Assembly (NCBI GenBank): GCA_010094045.1
Contig: ML986588.1
Coordinates: 496,001 to 560,000 of the forward strand
DNA from: Lojkania enalia
Lineage: Eukaryota > Ascomycota > Dothideomycetes > Pleosporales
Length of the DNA: 64,000 nt
Direction: 5' to 3'
Shown here: positions 1 through 13,100 of the stretch, piece after piece
Position numbering within the stretch: the first letter of the stretch is position 1
Layout of the letters: each line of letters opens with the position of its first letter
Notes under the pieces: generated by a model
Told to the model about the DNA's origin: nothing
The model's input: the letters and a program-made list of their open reading frames with translations, nothing else
Databases searched by the model: none
Made by a program: the position numbers and the translations under genes

Positions 1-2
1 GT

Positions 3-1523
3 GCTGCGCATGACTCGCCAGCGATGTCATCTACTCCACAGGAGTTGGAGCCGGGGTCTCATGTACAACGGCCTTCACTAGGTCGACAACCCCTTGGATT
101 TAATCCTCAATTTGCTACACCATTCCAACCTGGACACTCACAACACCTGTCTGAGCAGAGCGCTTCATGGCTCCCTCCACCGTTCTCAATAGCCCCACCT
201 GATATCATCTATGCCCACGGAAGGAACTATCACCCTACACCTTTCCCAGGCTCTGTTCCATATCAGACACCTTTCCACGGTCAGATGCCTCGGCAGGGGG
301 TGTCTATTGCCACTAACGGCGTCTCTCGGACACCCAGATCACATTCTCAATCGCCAATCAAGTCGCAATACGACGAGACGAGGCCTGGCTCTGATTTCAG
401 CGAAGAGCCGCGTGGAGTACATTACCCAAGCGGTTCAGCAATGCAGCCCAAACTGGAGGAGTCACCGTTTGCACTGGCGTCCTACTTGTCTGCCCAGTTC
501 GGGAATCCCGAATTCTCGGACTTCATTCTCCAAGTCCACTCAGACGGGCCTATCCTTTTTTCTGCTCTAGTCCATGGCATTGTGGTCGCACGAAGCCCTG
601 CTATTGCTTCCGCAATACGACGAAACATTCCGGCGGCGTTTCGGGCTAAGGATTCACGACCGCTTCTAGACGTATTCACTCGTGACAAGTTCGTTTCTCC
701 TGATTCTCTTACGGAAGCTCTAAAGATATTGTACGGAGCTCCTTTGCTGTCAATTGAATCTTTTCTATACGGTGTGCCGCCCTTTCATCTTGATGCGGAG
801 CAGGGTCCCTCATTCGGTGAGGCCCGTAAGCGGATGAGCCAAGCCGTCAGCTATGCGGCTGCGGGAGACGTACTCCAGATTCCTATCATGCAAGTGCGTG
901 GCATTGAATTGGTGAAGTCGCTGTTACGGTGGGATACTCTCGATCTTGCTCTACAGTTTGGGCTCGATGCGGACGCTTCTTCGAAATCTTCTCAAAATGG
1001 AGCTATTTCTAGTCAATCCCTTAGCACAATGTTGCTTCACGACGTCCTCGATTTTGTGGCGTACCACTTCCCACCGGAGTTTAGCTTGCACTCGATCGCG
1101 CCTGAATTGAATCACAATCCGAGGTTGCCAAATACCGTCGAATTTCATGCGCTAACTCACAACCCACGACTGAGCAAGATCCGCTTCGGAGAGGCTCCAC
1201 CGGAAGAGCCAAACTACGTTGTCCGAATCCTCTCCAGCATTCTCCTTTCCGTGCCTCTCCATTTTTTACAACAATTGTTTAATCACCCCACGCTTGCAAA
1301 TCAGATCGGCTGGGCTCGGGTCTCGGAGATTATGGTTGATGTCGTCGGTGAACGGGAAAGTCGACGCAAGAAAGCATTGTCGAGCGCTATTCAGCGGTCC
1401 AACACCGGCAGCCCTCCGAAGACTCTTTTGGACAATCTCTACTGGGAGGAACGCGCGGAGTCATCTAACGAGCATTTATCTGGCTACAAGCTAACTAAGA
1501 CGAGAACGGCAGACCATGTTTGA
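3..1523 (+). CDS. BTB/POZ-like fungal protein, 5' end possibly outside window
   Basis: A single open frame runs from the window edge to a stop at 1521-1523. The first ATG is at 24, but no stop precedes it, so the true start may lie upstream; from the ATG it is 499 residues. The first 150 residues are low-complexity, rich in Pro, Ser and Gln. A conserved block follows from about residue 155, with the pattern NPEFSDFILQV then a hydrophobic stretch with HGIVVARSP, typical of the BTB/POZ fold in which secreted-signal or adaptor proteins dimerise. The remaining C-terminal half is mostly helical with no recognised catalytic motif. Fungal proteins of this layout are nuclear or cytosolic adaptors of unknown role. 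The BTB assignment is by pattern only. No intron is needed. Confidence 0.7.
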   Translation, partial: AAHDSPAMSSTPQELEPGSHVQRPSLGRQPLGFNPQFATPFQPGHSQHLSEQSASWLPPPFSIAPPDIIYAHGRNYHPTPFPGSVPYQTPFHGQMPRQGVSIATNGVSRTPRSHSQSPIKSQYDETRPGSDFSEEPRGVHYPSGSAMQPKLEESPFALASYLSAQFGNPEFSDFILQVHSDGPILFSALVHGIVVARSPAIASAIRRNIPAAFRAKDSRPLLDVFTRDKFVSPDSLTEALKILYGAPLLSIESFLYGVPPFHLDAEQGPSFGEARKRMSQAVSYAAAGDVLQIPIMQVRGIELVKSLLRWDTLDLALQFGLDADASSKSSQNGAISSQSLSTMLLHDVLDFVAYHFPPEFSLHSIAPELNHNPRLPNTVEFHALTHNPRLSKIRFGEAPPEEPNYVVRILSSILLSVPLHFLQQLFNHPTLANQIGWARVSEIMVDVVGERESRRKKALSSAIQRSNTGSPPKTLLDNLYWEERAESSNEHLSGYKLTKTRTADHV

Positions 1524-2853
1524 TACGGCTTCCTTTTTTTTTATTTCGCTCCCTTTTGGGCATGTAGTCGACGCACATGATTGTAACAAAGTGGATATCG
1601 GAAATATAGGCCTTGATGGGGTTGGTTGGGTTTTGAGGGGTTTGAAGGCGAATGAAGGGGTACAGGTAGGCTTACCATGATTGTATTGCATAGCGTGTGT
1701 CATTGGGCGTTGCATGGGCTTTTCTTCTAATCACTACAGCACCACACTTCATTTAGCACTATCTTGGAGGGCAAGAACACAAAAGCACAGCATGACACGA
1801 CAGAGCATATCCCTTTTCCAATTCGAACTTATGATGGCATGAGGCATGGTTTACTGTACATCATCTTCTGTAGGCATCCTTTTTCTTTTATCAGCTTGGA
1901 CATGTTGGAGAATTCGGAATTCTGAGCTCGGCGAACCTATTTGCTTTTTTTTTTTCTTCATTGATAACCCCACTTGGGAACTCCGTTTTCGATGAGCTCG
2001 GAGAAATCGATAGTACACTTAGGTAGAACAGTGCTTTGTCGGACATATTTTAGTCTGGGAATTGTAGATATGGGGTGATTTTTATGTTGACCGGAGATGT
2101 ACGCTGGGGAGTCGATCTCCGATAGCTCCTCCGTCATGTCCGTCCACGGCACTGGTGTAAGAAAAATGGCACACATTTCACGTCGGCGTATAGAGGGGAT
2201 CCGCGCCACTTAACCACACTATCACAGTACATCTTTCCGGAAGTGGTCAAAGCCGTTGCAAGTCCGCTCGCTACGCGTGCGTTTGGGCACGGATACTATA
2301 CGGAATTAATTCCAGGCTTAGTAACACTCTGCTCCTCTAAAGTGGCACCGAGTCTTTCTACCGGCGCGGGCGATTCGGCTACAAAGGATAAGGGCTTAGA
2401 CGAAGGCGCTATATGAGCGCCGAGGGCGAACGCGGCTGGACAAAGGAGCGGCCCTCGCTCTTCGCAAACGACCGAGCTATGGAGAAACAGAAAGCAAAGA
2501 TCATGACGCGAAGAGAGGACGCTAATTAGAGATCCACCAGGGTGTTAAAGTAGTCTGCCTAAGTCTGACTACAAGTAGGGTACGACGCCTCTTTTTTCCT
2601 TTCGGGCGCCTTGCGCTCCTGCTGCTGCTGCTACCACTGCTGCTTCTCTTCTATTCCTAAGCACGGTTGTTATATTGCCAACGAATAGCCAAATCGTCGA
2701 GTTTCTTCTTGCTTTTGATAGCGGGACGCTTGTTACGGCTTAGAAGCGTCAGGCTGCGATCCTTTGGTATATTGCCGACGATTGTGCCACCAATCTCGGG
2801 CCCGCTTGCACGTGGAAATCCGAATCCGACACGAGGAGTCGCTTACCGACTAC
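1524..2853. other. Intergenic region: BTB gene 3' flank and MFS transporter promoter
   Basis: No convincing gene. The short frames here lack family motifs. A CTG-type triplet run (about 2617-2645) and pyrimidine-rich tracts lie 200 bases before the transporter start and probably belong to its promoter or 5' leader. Confidence 0.5.
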
Positions 2854-4460
2854 ATGGCTGCCAGGGCTTCGGACAGCCGCACGCAATCAGCGTCGGAGGT
2901 GCCCTCTGCCGCTTTTGACGACGAGACCAAACAACAGCCCTCGGAGTCTTCCGATTCGATAAGAAGCGACGCACAGGATAGGGAAGAAGACTTACCTGAA
3001 GAAAAAGTTGAGGATATTGATGAACGCGTGACAGACGGCCAAGAGCTGGAACCTGTGAGGAGCAAGCAACCTAGTGTGAATCATGTCGCAAGTATTCCGA
3101 ATGGGGGTTTTATGGCATGGCTGCAGGTTTTGGGATCATTCTTTTTGTTCTTTAATTCTTGGTATGTCGAAACTTTGTAGCCATCTACTTTCTACTGTCT
3201 ACATTACCTTTTGCTAGGTTGTAGGTATAGGCGGGCCTGATATACAGTGGGCACTTGGGATAAATGCTGATTGTAATATAGGGGAATTGTAAATACCTTC
3301 GGCTCCTACCAAACATACTACGAAACCAATCTTCTCACTAGCTCTAATCCCTCAGCTATATCATGGATAGGCTCTATCCAAGCCTTCCTTCTCCTCCTCG
3401 TTGGCGCCCTCACTGGACCGCTCTACGATGCTGGTTATTTCCGTGCGCTTCTAATATGCGGCTCTGTAATGCTAGTCTTGGGCCAAATGATGCTTAGTCT
3501 CTGTCATGAGTACTGGCAAGTCCTTCTCGCGCAAGCATTCTGCATTGGGATCGGCTGCGGCGCACTATTTATCCCTAGTGTGGCTATTCTGAGTACCTAT
3601 TTCACGACTAGGATAGCTACAGCTGTGGGACTTGCTGCATCTGGTAGCTCTCTAGGTTGGAGCCCCCTCTGCTTCTTCCGCATTCTAAGCTAATATGACT
3701 TTTAGGTGGCGTAATATACCCCATAGTTTTCCACAAACTACTTCCTCAAATCGGCTTCGCCTGGACAACACGCGTAATAGGCTTCGTGGTCCTGGGCACT
3801 CAGCTCATACCGAACTTATGCATGCGTGTACGCGTTCTACCAGCAAAGAAGCGCTCCCTGCTTGACCTCCGCGCTTTCCTCATCCCAGCTTACTCTCTCA
3901 ATATTCTGGGATTCTTTATCGGATTCATGGGACTTTATATGCCGTTCTTCTATTCACAGATCTACGCGATATCGGGGGGAATCACTAACGAGAATCTCGC
4001 ATTCTATTTGCTGCCAGTAATGAATGCAACATCCGTGTTTGGACGGATTATCCCAAACTACGTAGCCGATTTCCTGGGGCCTTTCAACGTAGTCATTCCC
4101 TGTACCATGATGTCTGGAATACTGTGCTTCTGCTTCATCAGTGCCGCCTCCTCGGCCGGGCTGATCGTCCTCATCGCATTCTATGGATTCTTCTCCGGAA
4201 CATTCGTCTCCTTGCCCCCGACGATAATCGTGCATCTTTCCATGGATGCAAGGAACAAAATCGGCACGAGACTAGGACAGAGTTTCGCTTGTATTGCCGT
4301 GGGCTTGCTGATTGGCACACCAATTGGAGGCGCAATTCTGGATGCCAGTGGCTTCGATTCGATATGGATATATGGTGGTGTGATGCTGCTAGCGAGTGCG
4401 TCTATATTGTGGGGAGCGAGGGTGTTTTACAAAGGGTGGAGTCTAGTAGTGAAAGCTTAA
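2854..4460 (+). CDS. MFS transporter, monocarboxylate-transporter-like (three exons)
   Basis: Likely a plasma-membrane secondary transporter of the major facilitator superfamily, nearest to the fungal monocarboxylate porter group. Exons are 2854-3161, 3282-3655 and 3706-4460; joining them gives 478 residues with no stop. The first intron restores the family block FFNSWGIVNTFGSYQ, and the second (50 bases, GT..AG with a CTAAT branch) restores SLGGVIYPIVF. A hydrophilic acidic N-tail of about 80 residues precedes roughly 12 membrane segments. The motifs GGFMAWLQV, an R-x-G-like loop after TM2, and the TM7 region following RAFLIPAYSL are typical. The usual family length is 430-480 residues. Substrate cannot be read from sequence; monocarboxylates, riboflavin and secondary metabolites are all known for relatives. 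It has no metabolic gene next to it. Confidence 0.88.
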
Positions 4461-5237
4461 GGGCTATAGTGATGGAGGTAGTGTGTTGCTAGTTGTATAT
4501 ATATATATGCATGGGAAGGATCATGGGCAGTGCATATTTCAACCCTAATAGGGAAACCATTTAAATATCTTTGTTTATATAATTTCCACTTCTCTGTACC
4601 TCACCTCGAACACACTTGGTATCTTTCTAGTTTCGGAAAAACATGTTTTGCTTCTCGAGCCGCTGAAAGTAAAATCCAGTGCCTAAGGTAAAGAATATTC
4701 TAGCTTTGCATATACTTGATATTTGAAAGTAAACGGCGTGATACCTACTCCAAGCTTCAACCTTCAAGCGCTACTATAATTGCATGCGACCAGAATCGAC
4801 TTTCTCTGAAGTTAGCACCCCTAAGGAAAATGACAATGTCACTATTATAGGTTGGCAACTATTATATAGAATTTGGGCAACCCAAATCCACAAATATTGC
4901 CTACACACCGTGACCAAATAGCGATGCACGAGCAATAAAAAACAAAAATCCCTTCACTAGTAGATTCTGGTGAAATCATTCTGTCACCTTAGCGATGGTC
5001 TCTTTCACCAAAAGCACAAACACAACAACACGACACTACAATGAAAACAAATAAACACACAACATCCCCTCGGCATCGAGAATCTCTTCACATAGAACTG
5101 CAACTATTGTATCTAAATTATCATCCAATACCCAAACATTATGCATTCCACCCCCCTATCCGAATATATCGATAAATCATCAGCAGAGCAGAGACCGCGC
5201 ACATTCACCCAATCGAACCACACCGCCGTGGCGCAAC
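4461..5237. other. Intergenic region between MFS gene and hypothetical gene
   Basis: AT-rich, with a short TA microsatellite just after 4490. I see no gene. The last 100 bases are A/C-rich and likely form the leader of the next gene. Confidence 0.45.
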
Positions 5238-6668
5238 ATGACTGCCCACCTCCCCGCCTCCACCCTCTTCGGGAAAAAGGAGCTGAAAGTCTACCGCCGC
5301 TGGCAGTCCCTCCAACCAGGTATTCCTGAATGCCGATACAATACGTTGCCCACCGCGTTCGAGTACGAGGAATATCTGGAGTGGCGCAAGAAATCTCGAA
5401 ACGGGTATTTCAACAACGTGTTCGGTGTAAATCTCGAACCGCTGGATAAGGAGAATGGGGAGGAGGAAAATGAGAAGAGATGGATGGACATGGGATATAG
5501 ACTCGCAACGAAGTGTAAGCATCCACTGCATCCTACGCATCCTGGTGCATTCGCCGAAGACATTGGACACGAAGAGGTGATTGAAGATGTAGAGCATGAG
5601 AGCCGGAGGTGCCCCGTTTGTGTCATCCGTGCCCATCTGCGGTTCCTCGCTGTGCTGTACGATAAGTGGGAGGATGTGGGAGGGCCATGGCGGAATTGGG
5701 ACGTGCAGCTAGATCCCACGGGGACGAAGTATCCGCTTAGTCTAAAATCGTTTCATACCGCAAAGGTGGATATGATTAACACGCTACTTGAGTTTGAAGA
5801 GTGGGTGGGAACGGAAGAGGACTGGGAAGCTGAGAATCATGACGTAGAGGTTGAGGATGCAAAAGAGTTCGGGGCGCGGAAAGCCATTGAGATGTTCTTG
5901 AAGGAGAATAAGTATCCGACGACGGAGTTCGGGGATGACTCTGGGGAATTAACAATCGACATAGCGGGACTCAGGCAAGAACATGAGGAAGAGTCGGTAT
6001 CGAGCGGGATGGGAACTCGAAAGAAGGTCGATTTCTCTCCCGCGACACTAGACACAAAGACTCGTTCAACTGCTTTCTATAGCCGTGTTTGCCATGCATA
6101 CGATCCCGGCTCTAAAAACGCTTGTCCGGAGCCCGAAGGCTGGGACGATACATCCTTTTTCCGTGATCACCTGTATTCCATTTCGCAGTGTCGGATACTT
6201 CTGGTCATCCGCGACTTGAACATCTGCCAGCTGCGGTATCGCGACCTGAATCCTTTGCGCGAGAACAACGTCCATGTGGAGCATCTCCAGAATCTAGTGA
6301 CGGAGTGGCTAGAAAACCTGAACTCGGAAGAATCGGCCTACTGGAAGCAATACATGTCTGAGTCGAGCGATATTTTCCTCGTGTACAACAACGACTGGAC
6401 GGATAGTGACGACTTTGATGGCTTCGAAATGAAGCCAGACCTGAAAGACACGGGATTAGAATGGTTCGCAAGGTTGATTGGTGACTGGGACAACGATTTG
6501 GACGGGGAACTCGTCATTCGGGTTCCGGCCTCCGATGACGGCAATGATTCAGTCGTCGACTGCCTCATATCCGATGCGATACTAGATGATCTGGATGACG
6601 CTTCGGGTAACGCTAGGAATGACGTCGGCGTCATCGGTGAGCATCTGACCAGGACGACGGCAAACTGA
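5238..6668 (+). CDS. Conserved-looking hypothetical protein, acidic C-terminus
   Basis: Intronless frame of 476 residues starting at the ATG at 5238. I do not recognise the family. The N-terminal half has aromatic- and Trp-rich segments (EYEEYLEWRKK, DKWEDVGGPWRNWD), which suggests a folded domain. A Cys/His cluster is visible at about residues 94-130: a CKHPLHPTHPG segment and, some 25 residues later, a CPVC pair. This could be a structural zinc site, but the spacing matches no RING or zinc finger I know. The C-terminal third is strongly acidic (many Asp, runs such as DSDDFDGF) and probably disordered. No signal peptide or membrane segment, so probably nuclear or cytosolic. Codon use looks like its neighbours. 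Confidence 0.72.
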   Translation: MTAHLPASTLFGKKELKVYRRWQSLQPGIPECRYNTLPTAFEYEEYLEWRKKSRNGYFNNVFGVNLEPLDKENGEEENEKRWMDMGYRLATKCKHPLHPTHPGAFAEDIGHEEVIEDVEHESRRCPVCVIRAHLRFLAVLYDKWEDVGGPWRNWDVQLDPTGTKYPLSLKSFHTAKVDMINTLLEFEEWVGTEEDWEAENHDVEVEDAKEFGARKAIEMFLKENKYPTTEFGDDSGELTIDIAGLRQEHEEESVSSGMGTRKKVDFSPATLDTKTRSTAFYSRVCHAYDPGSKNACPEPEGWDDTSFFRDHLYSISQCRILLVIRDLNICQLRYRDLNPLRENNVHVEHLQNLVTEWLENLNSEESAYWKQYMSESSDIFLVYNNDWTDSDDFDGFEMKPDLKDTGLEWFARLIGDWDNDLDGELVIRVPASDDGNDSVVDCLISDAILDDLDDASGNARNDVGVIGEHLTRTTAN

Positions 6669-7186
6669 AGTTGCTGGTAATCTTTGGAAGCCAAGGGAGC
6701 TGTATTATTCACTATGTTATTCGTTCGATAGCTAGAAACTTGGCCTCGTCTCGATTTGGGATGCATGGCGTTGGCAGCATGTCCATTGATAAGGCTAGCG
6801 GCTAATAATGACTGACATTGAAGAGAATACATTGACTGTACCATCACTATGAAAAGATATGCATCGTAGGAGAAACAAATATATTTACACTTCCATGTAC
6901 CTTTTTACCCACTTAGCGGGAGCATTTATGAACGACTTTTCCTGGCAATAGCCTACATTTGATGTTAAGTATTCTATGCTAATGATCATTATTAGGAGGG
7001 TTAAATAGAGTTAAAAAGACAAGGAATTTTCCTAAATGCACCATATCTCGCGTTAAGAGACGCTAAGAGGTCACAAAACCTGTTTCTACCTTCGCTCGGT
7101 CTCTCTATGCACCCATTATCTCATTGTAATAAGCATCAACTGGAAGGTTGACCAGTTAGGATCAGAAATGCTCCGATGAAATTAAC
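6669..7186. other. Convergent intergenic region
   Basis: 3' flanks of the hypothetical gene and of the helicase, which converge here. AT-rich, no gene seen. Confidence 0.5.
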
Positions 7187-10100
7187 TCATGCCTTTTCCT
7201 TGCCCCTTCCATCGGCTACAGCTAGTGCAATCGGTACGTCGATACTCTTAATCTGCCATTTCATCCCAATATACGCATCACTATACACCGAAACCTCAAT
7301 CTTCTTGCCCTGTGCTTCTTGCGGTAGGGCAACCTTTGTAAAGGCTTGTAGTTTAGAGCTTGTTGCATTCACCTTGCTAACCTCATTCCACCCGACACGC
7401 TTTGATGCAATGATCTCGTCAGTCCCCATGTAAAAGATGATGACAAAATAACCCTCGGTTTGCGGTTTAGGATATCGAGGGGCATAGATACGCACGCCCC
7501 CGGCGCCGCTTCGAGCAGGGTTGATGCGGGACAGGTTGATGGATAGAGATGCCGCATTGATATTTTCTAGACTTATTTTGAGATTCGGTAAACGTTGAAT
7601 GGGCTCTAAAAATTTCTTCAGAACATCGTTCTTGACGCCAGCGAATCTTGCAGCCTTCTCAAGTGTAGGGCTTGATGTTGTAATAGTTTCGACTAGAGTC
7701 TTCGGTATTGCTTTAGGATGCTCAATGCGCTTTTTCTCCATATAAACATCCACTCCTGGGAAAATAGAGAGTGGGCCATCGGTCGGCCAGCGAGCACACT
7801 TGATACATTCCAGAAGAGTGATCATCATCTCACAGCTGGATAAGAATCCCAATTCAGTCAAGACGTCGATACTTGCTTGGACAATGCGGATGCTCTGGTC
7901 TAAGACACTATTTAAATCCCCCACATAATCTGATATGGGCAGATCAATGCGCGAGAAATGTGCTTGAAGTAGTAAGAAGGCCTTGACATGGGGGTCCCAC
8001 ATAGGCAAACCAAGCGAGTCGCCCTTGATAGGCAGAGCCAAGGACAACTCCGCATTGATGAGATCTTCATTATGGCGGACAGGGAGCTCGTCGTACTCTG
8101 TTGCATGCGAAACCCAGGAAAGAACATCCGAGAATGTCGCGTCGCGTTTTACGTGCTGTACCAGATATCGTATTGTTTTGTGTGAGAGATAATAGTAGCT
8201 CATAATCTTGCCTAGTGGGGTAGGATCTATATCGCCAGTACCTTGTAAAGAAGCACAAGATGACTCGTTTAGCTCGTTGAGTGACGTTTCAACCAAATTT
8301 ACCATATAGTCGTTGGCCATATTCTGTGCAGCGATTGTGTTGTGTTCATTAGCAGAGATCTGAAGGCCGTAGAAGGAGGGATTCTTATGTAATCTTCTGA
8401 AGAAGAACGTCCATGTTAGGTAGTCCAGTGCATCTTGTTTAGTTGCGATTGTTCCTGCGGATATCTCAGCGCCTAAATGATTGTCGAGGACCTTGTGTAA
8501 GGACGACTCCACAGGGAATCCCGTGTGGAGGAAATGTTTGTAGAATTCCTTCTTTGCATCTTGTGTGAAGATGCGCGCGATACCCGACGAGTCGAACTGT
8601 GGGCGACCTGCGCGACCAAGCATTTGCAGAACATCGGTGAGATCCATGTCTTTGTAACCTTCCGTCTTTGCATCGAAAAATTGTGTGCCTTTAACCACCA
8701 CTAAATGGGCAGGAAGATTGACACCCCAAGCTAGTGTACTAGTGGCCACAAGAATTTGGATCTTGTTGTTTGCGAACAATTCCTCGGACAAAGAGCGATC
8801 CGTCTCTACAAGACCAGCGTGATGAAGTCCGATTCCGAAGCTTAGTGCTTCACGCAAAGCTTCGTCTTTAACCCGAGCTAGATTGAGCGCAAGATCGTCT
8901 TCGGACATGTGAAGAAAGCGTCGGGGATTGTCCTCCATACCACAAAAGTTGATCAGGTCTCTTGCTGTCAGACGCGTCTGCCTTCGCGAAGCGACGAAAA
9001 CAATGACAGGCTTGTCCGGGGAGTGCGACTTAATTGCCAGAAATGTGGGCCGATTCATGCTCTGCATCAGCGGGCAGAATCCTCGCTGTTCTGGGAAACC
9101 GTCGATGAAAATTTCCAATGGTACAGGGCGTACAGAATGGCGAAAGTTGAACAAACCATCCTTCACCCCAAGCCAGTTGGCAAGGTCTGTAGCATTCGCA
9201 CAGGCCGTAGACATTCCCAATAGTCGAACAGATCCCTTACTTTGCGAGGCGATATAATTCATCCGCGAGACAATGATCTCTAGAATGGGGCCTCTGTCTC
9301 CACCTAGTAGATGGATCTCGTCGATAATAACAAGGCTTACTTGTCGAACATAGCCACGCGTCTGCCAACTACGAGAAATACCATCCCACTTCTCCGGGGT
9401 TGTGATGATGATATCAGCATCGCGAATGGTGCGAGTATCCGGAGTGTTGTCACCCGTTAATTCGACTAGCTTCAAACCCATTGGTCTTGCAAGACGTTTG
9501 CTCCAATCCTGAACTCGTTCTCGGACGAGCGCTTTCATTGGGGCGATATACACAACTTTCGACCCTGGCTTCTCTCGGAATGCCCACCACATAGCAAGTT
9601 CCGCCGCAACTGTTTTACCACTGCCAGTAGGGGCGCCGAGAAGCACATTCGCTGGCGTGTGATAAAGACAATGGAAGATCTGCGTTTGCATAGGATTGAA
9701 GTATTGGAAGCGTTGGCCATACAACTCCTCCAAAAGCGGGTTCTTAAACGCAGCAATCGGAAGCGGCTGGAGGTTAAGCAAATCGGTAAAGACGCTTTCT
9801 GTGTCTGGTCTAATCAAGTGTTGGAATGAGATTGGGTGGACGGTCTCTGCACCAAGCCACCTGTCTGATACAGCTCGAACGTAAATCTGTGCTGGCAATG
9901 GGTCTGAGAGCGGTATAGTGAAGTTTAGTTCATGATCATCATAGAGCTTCTTGCGCGACAAGATAAAGAACTCGTAGTGGTAGATCTCTGAAGTCTCCGA
10001 ATTTTCTACCCATATCCAATACGATTCAGAGGTGCCGTGATGTCGGTCGTTCCATTTAAAATCAGGTGTTAGGAAAAGTCGAATGCGAAGAACATCTCGA

Positions 10101-13100
10101 TTTAATGGTGCAATCTCTGCATCAATGCTCAGAGTAGGAAAATTGTCTAGGAGCTTGGCAATGATATTGCCCATCTTCTGGTTATGCACCAGCTGTCCGA
10201 TTTCCGCCGGTTCCATGTCGCGCAACGCTTCAATAGATGAGACTGCATACTTCTCATCAAGTTTTCGTAACACCGGTTGTGGAAGATCGAATTGGTGCAG
10301 CGGATGCTCTATTGCCCACACTTGGCGCTCAATAGATTGACAGAGACTAAGTAACACCAGACACTGATAACCCCAACGCCGATTAAGGGCTATCATAAAT
10401 AGTGCACGAGCAATACGCGCAGCATTCTGGGTGATGTAATTTGTGTCTGATACTAAGGTGTAATCTTCCAGACGTGCTCTAGAAATATGGGCTTGTAAAA
10501 GGACGTTCGTCTTGCCGTGCGGAGTACTAACGCCGCCTTTAACTTCAGTGATTACGAAGCCATCCTCTTGCAGCTTTGAAAGCTCTTTTTCTTCCGTATC
10601 GCGAGATTGGATTTGGTCGAATTCGCCGCTCATACTAACCATTGCAAGTGCATCTGCATCCGTTGCCCTTGGTCGCATCATCTCGTTGAATATTTCGACG
10701 CTGGATTGCTGGACGTAGAATTGGCTGGCAATACGGCCAACGTCTTTAGCTCGCAAATCTTCGGTAACTTCATTAAATATGATCATCTGACTTTTTTGCA
10801 GGACCCGTGCTGCATCAATTATCAACTTTCGCCGACGCTGTACGAGCTGCGGGTCGTCGCGAATTTCTGCCCACTCTATGCCGTACACTAAAGGACTTTT
10901 TTGCATACGGACAAATAGGTATGAATAGCCCAGCCACTGGACCGCCTCTTGCACGTTCGTGACTGTTCCCAATGAGATTTCTGCATTGAGATTGTCTACA
11001 AGCTTGGCAGAGAACCGAGACTCGATTGGCTGCTGCTCGGTCACTGACCGAAGGTAGTGATCAAGCCTGTCATGCGTCGTACAAATAAAGCCGATGCCGC
11101 TATCCTGGAATTGAGGACGACCAGCACGACCGAAAATCTGGAGGACGTCCAGGATGCCAAGGTCAGAGAATCGGCCTTCTTGAGCATTATAGACCTGTGT
11201 TCCTTTGATAACGACGGCAGCAGCTGGTAAGTTCACTCCCCACGCCAAGGTTGCGGTGCAGCAAAGGACCTTAATGACTCCTTCCCCGAAGAGTCGCTCG
11301 ATTAGGTTACGATCTGATCGAGGCATACCGGCATGATGCGTTCCCATGCCTTTCGAGAGCAGTTCCCGAAGCTCTCTCCCCTTCGATTGCTTCATGTCGC
11401 GCATGGCAGAGTCATAGCGAGGGTGACCTGTGGGATCGAATAGATCAGTGCACATATTGTCGGTAGCCTTTCCGAACAAAGTCCGAGCGGTCTTATACGT
11501 ATCTTTTCTAGAATGCACAAATACCATAACCTGATGGCCCAAGCGGAGCATATCAGCCACCTTGTCGAAAGCTACTTGCTCTAGGTTCTCCTTCGACTTT
11601 GTTGAACCAGGTTTCCCTTTAACGCCGACGAAATGTTGCTCTAGGGGAACTGGACGAAAGGACGCGTCGAAGTAAAAGAGCCCAGCCATCTTATTGACCC
11701 TTAGAAAATCTGCCACATCCACATAATTTGGTAGGGTGGCTGACAGACCCACAATCCGAATGAGAGATTGGGTACTTTCTACCTGTCTCTCTGTCCTGGC
11801 AACTAAACTCTCTAGTACGGCACCACGCTCATCGTGAAGCATATGCACCTCGTCGATGATGAGTAAACGCACTTTCTGAACCAATTCGGTATCTCCTGTA
11901 CTCTTCCTAGTTACGACATCCCATTTCTCGGGCGTGGTTACAATGATTTGCGTCTGCATTATCTCCGCTTTAGTGAGATGCATGTCTCCTGTTAATTCCC
12001 GTGCCTGGATGCCAAGCCATGCAAGCCGTTTCCCGAGCTTCTCGGTTACTTCGGCAGCTAGGGCCTTCATTGGGGCAACATAGATGATCTTGAAATCTTC
12101 CGAGAGGATTGTGAAATCAGTAGCTCCTGACTCTTCAATCGGGTTGGGGATCGTATATTTGGCTATGGTGTTCAAAATAGTAAGTATCGCTGCGTCCGTC
12201 TTACCAGCACCAGTTGGCGCACATATGAGCATGTTCTCGCTCGTGTAGTACGCAACCGGATATACAAGGCTTTGCATCCGGTTTAGAGCCTTGTAGCCTT
12301 TGAAGGTACGTTGGCATAAGCCGTCCATTTCTTGAATTTCAACTAGCCGGTGGCCCGCACCAATGGTGCCAACAGGTGTAGCGGGAATCGTGTATTCTTC
12401 ATAGACTTTATCATCATAGTGCTTATGGTCCGGAGGGAGAGCATATTTCTTGCCATAGGCCGAAAGCTTGTTACCCGCCTGGTGTGTACGATACACATGT
12501 GGGTACTGGGGTCCTGTGCGGTCCAACTGGGGCGCCAGAGGGGCATGCTTGTGCTCATAGTCTTGTCTTCGTAATGCTTCGTCCCTCTCTGCTCGTGTCT
12601 GAAGGCGCCCTACCACGCCATTGCTAGGCTGCAGCTCAAGCAAAGATTTGGTGATGCTGCGTCGCTGCGCAATGAGGTCTGCTACTAGATCGAGCTCCTC
12701 ATAGCCCACAATATCAATCAGGGTCATTTGTAGCTCCTCATCTATCGGACGTTAGCGAAGTCAATTCGTAAGGATTCTCAATTACTGACCAGTACTATCA
12801 CTTGCTAGAATCGCTGATATTTGGTCTTTTAGTGAGCTAGCATCAAGCCCACTACCTCTCCCGGCGACATTGGCACACCGCTCTGCGAGCCACTGCTGTG
12901 TGTACATCTCTGTCGCAACGTGCTGTTCCAGTTCGTTATCGAGCTGGTCACTGCTATATTCTTCCACATTCTCATCGCTAGGTAAATCCCAGATATCCTC
13001 GTCACTGGCGGTCCCAGACAGGTGGTCATCATCTATGTTGAGATCATCTCCATATGCTGGGGCCATTTCTGTCTCGGGGGGCAAACGCAAGTCTGCAATA

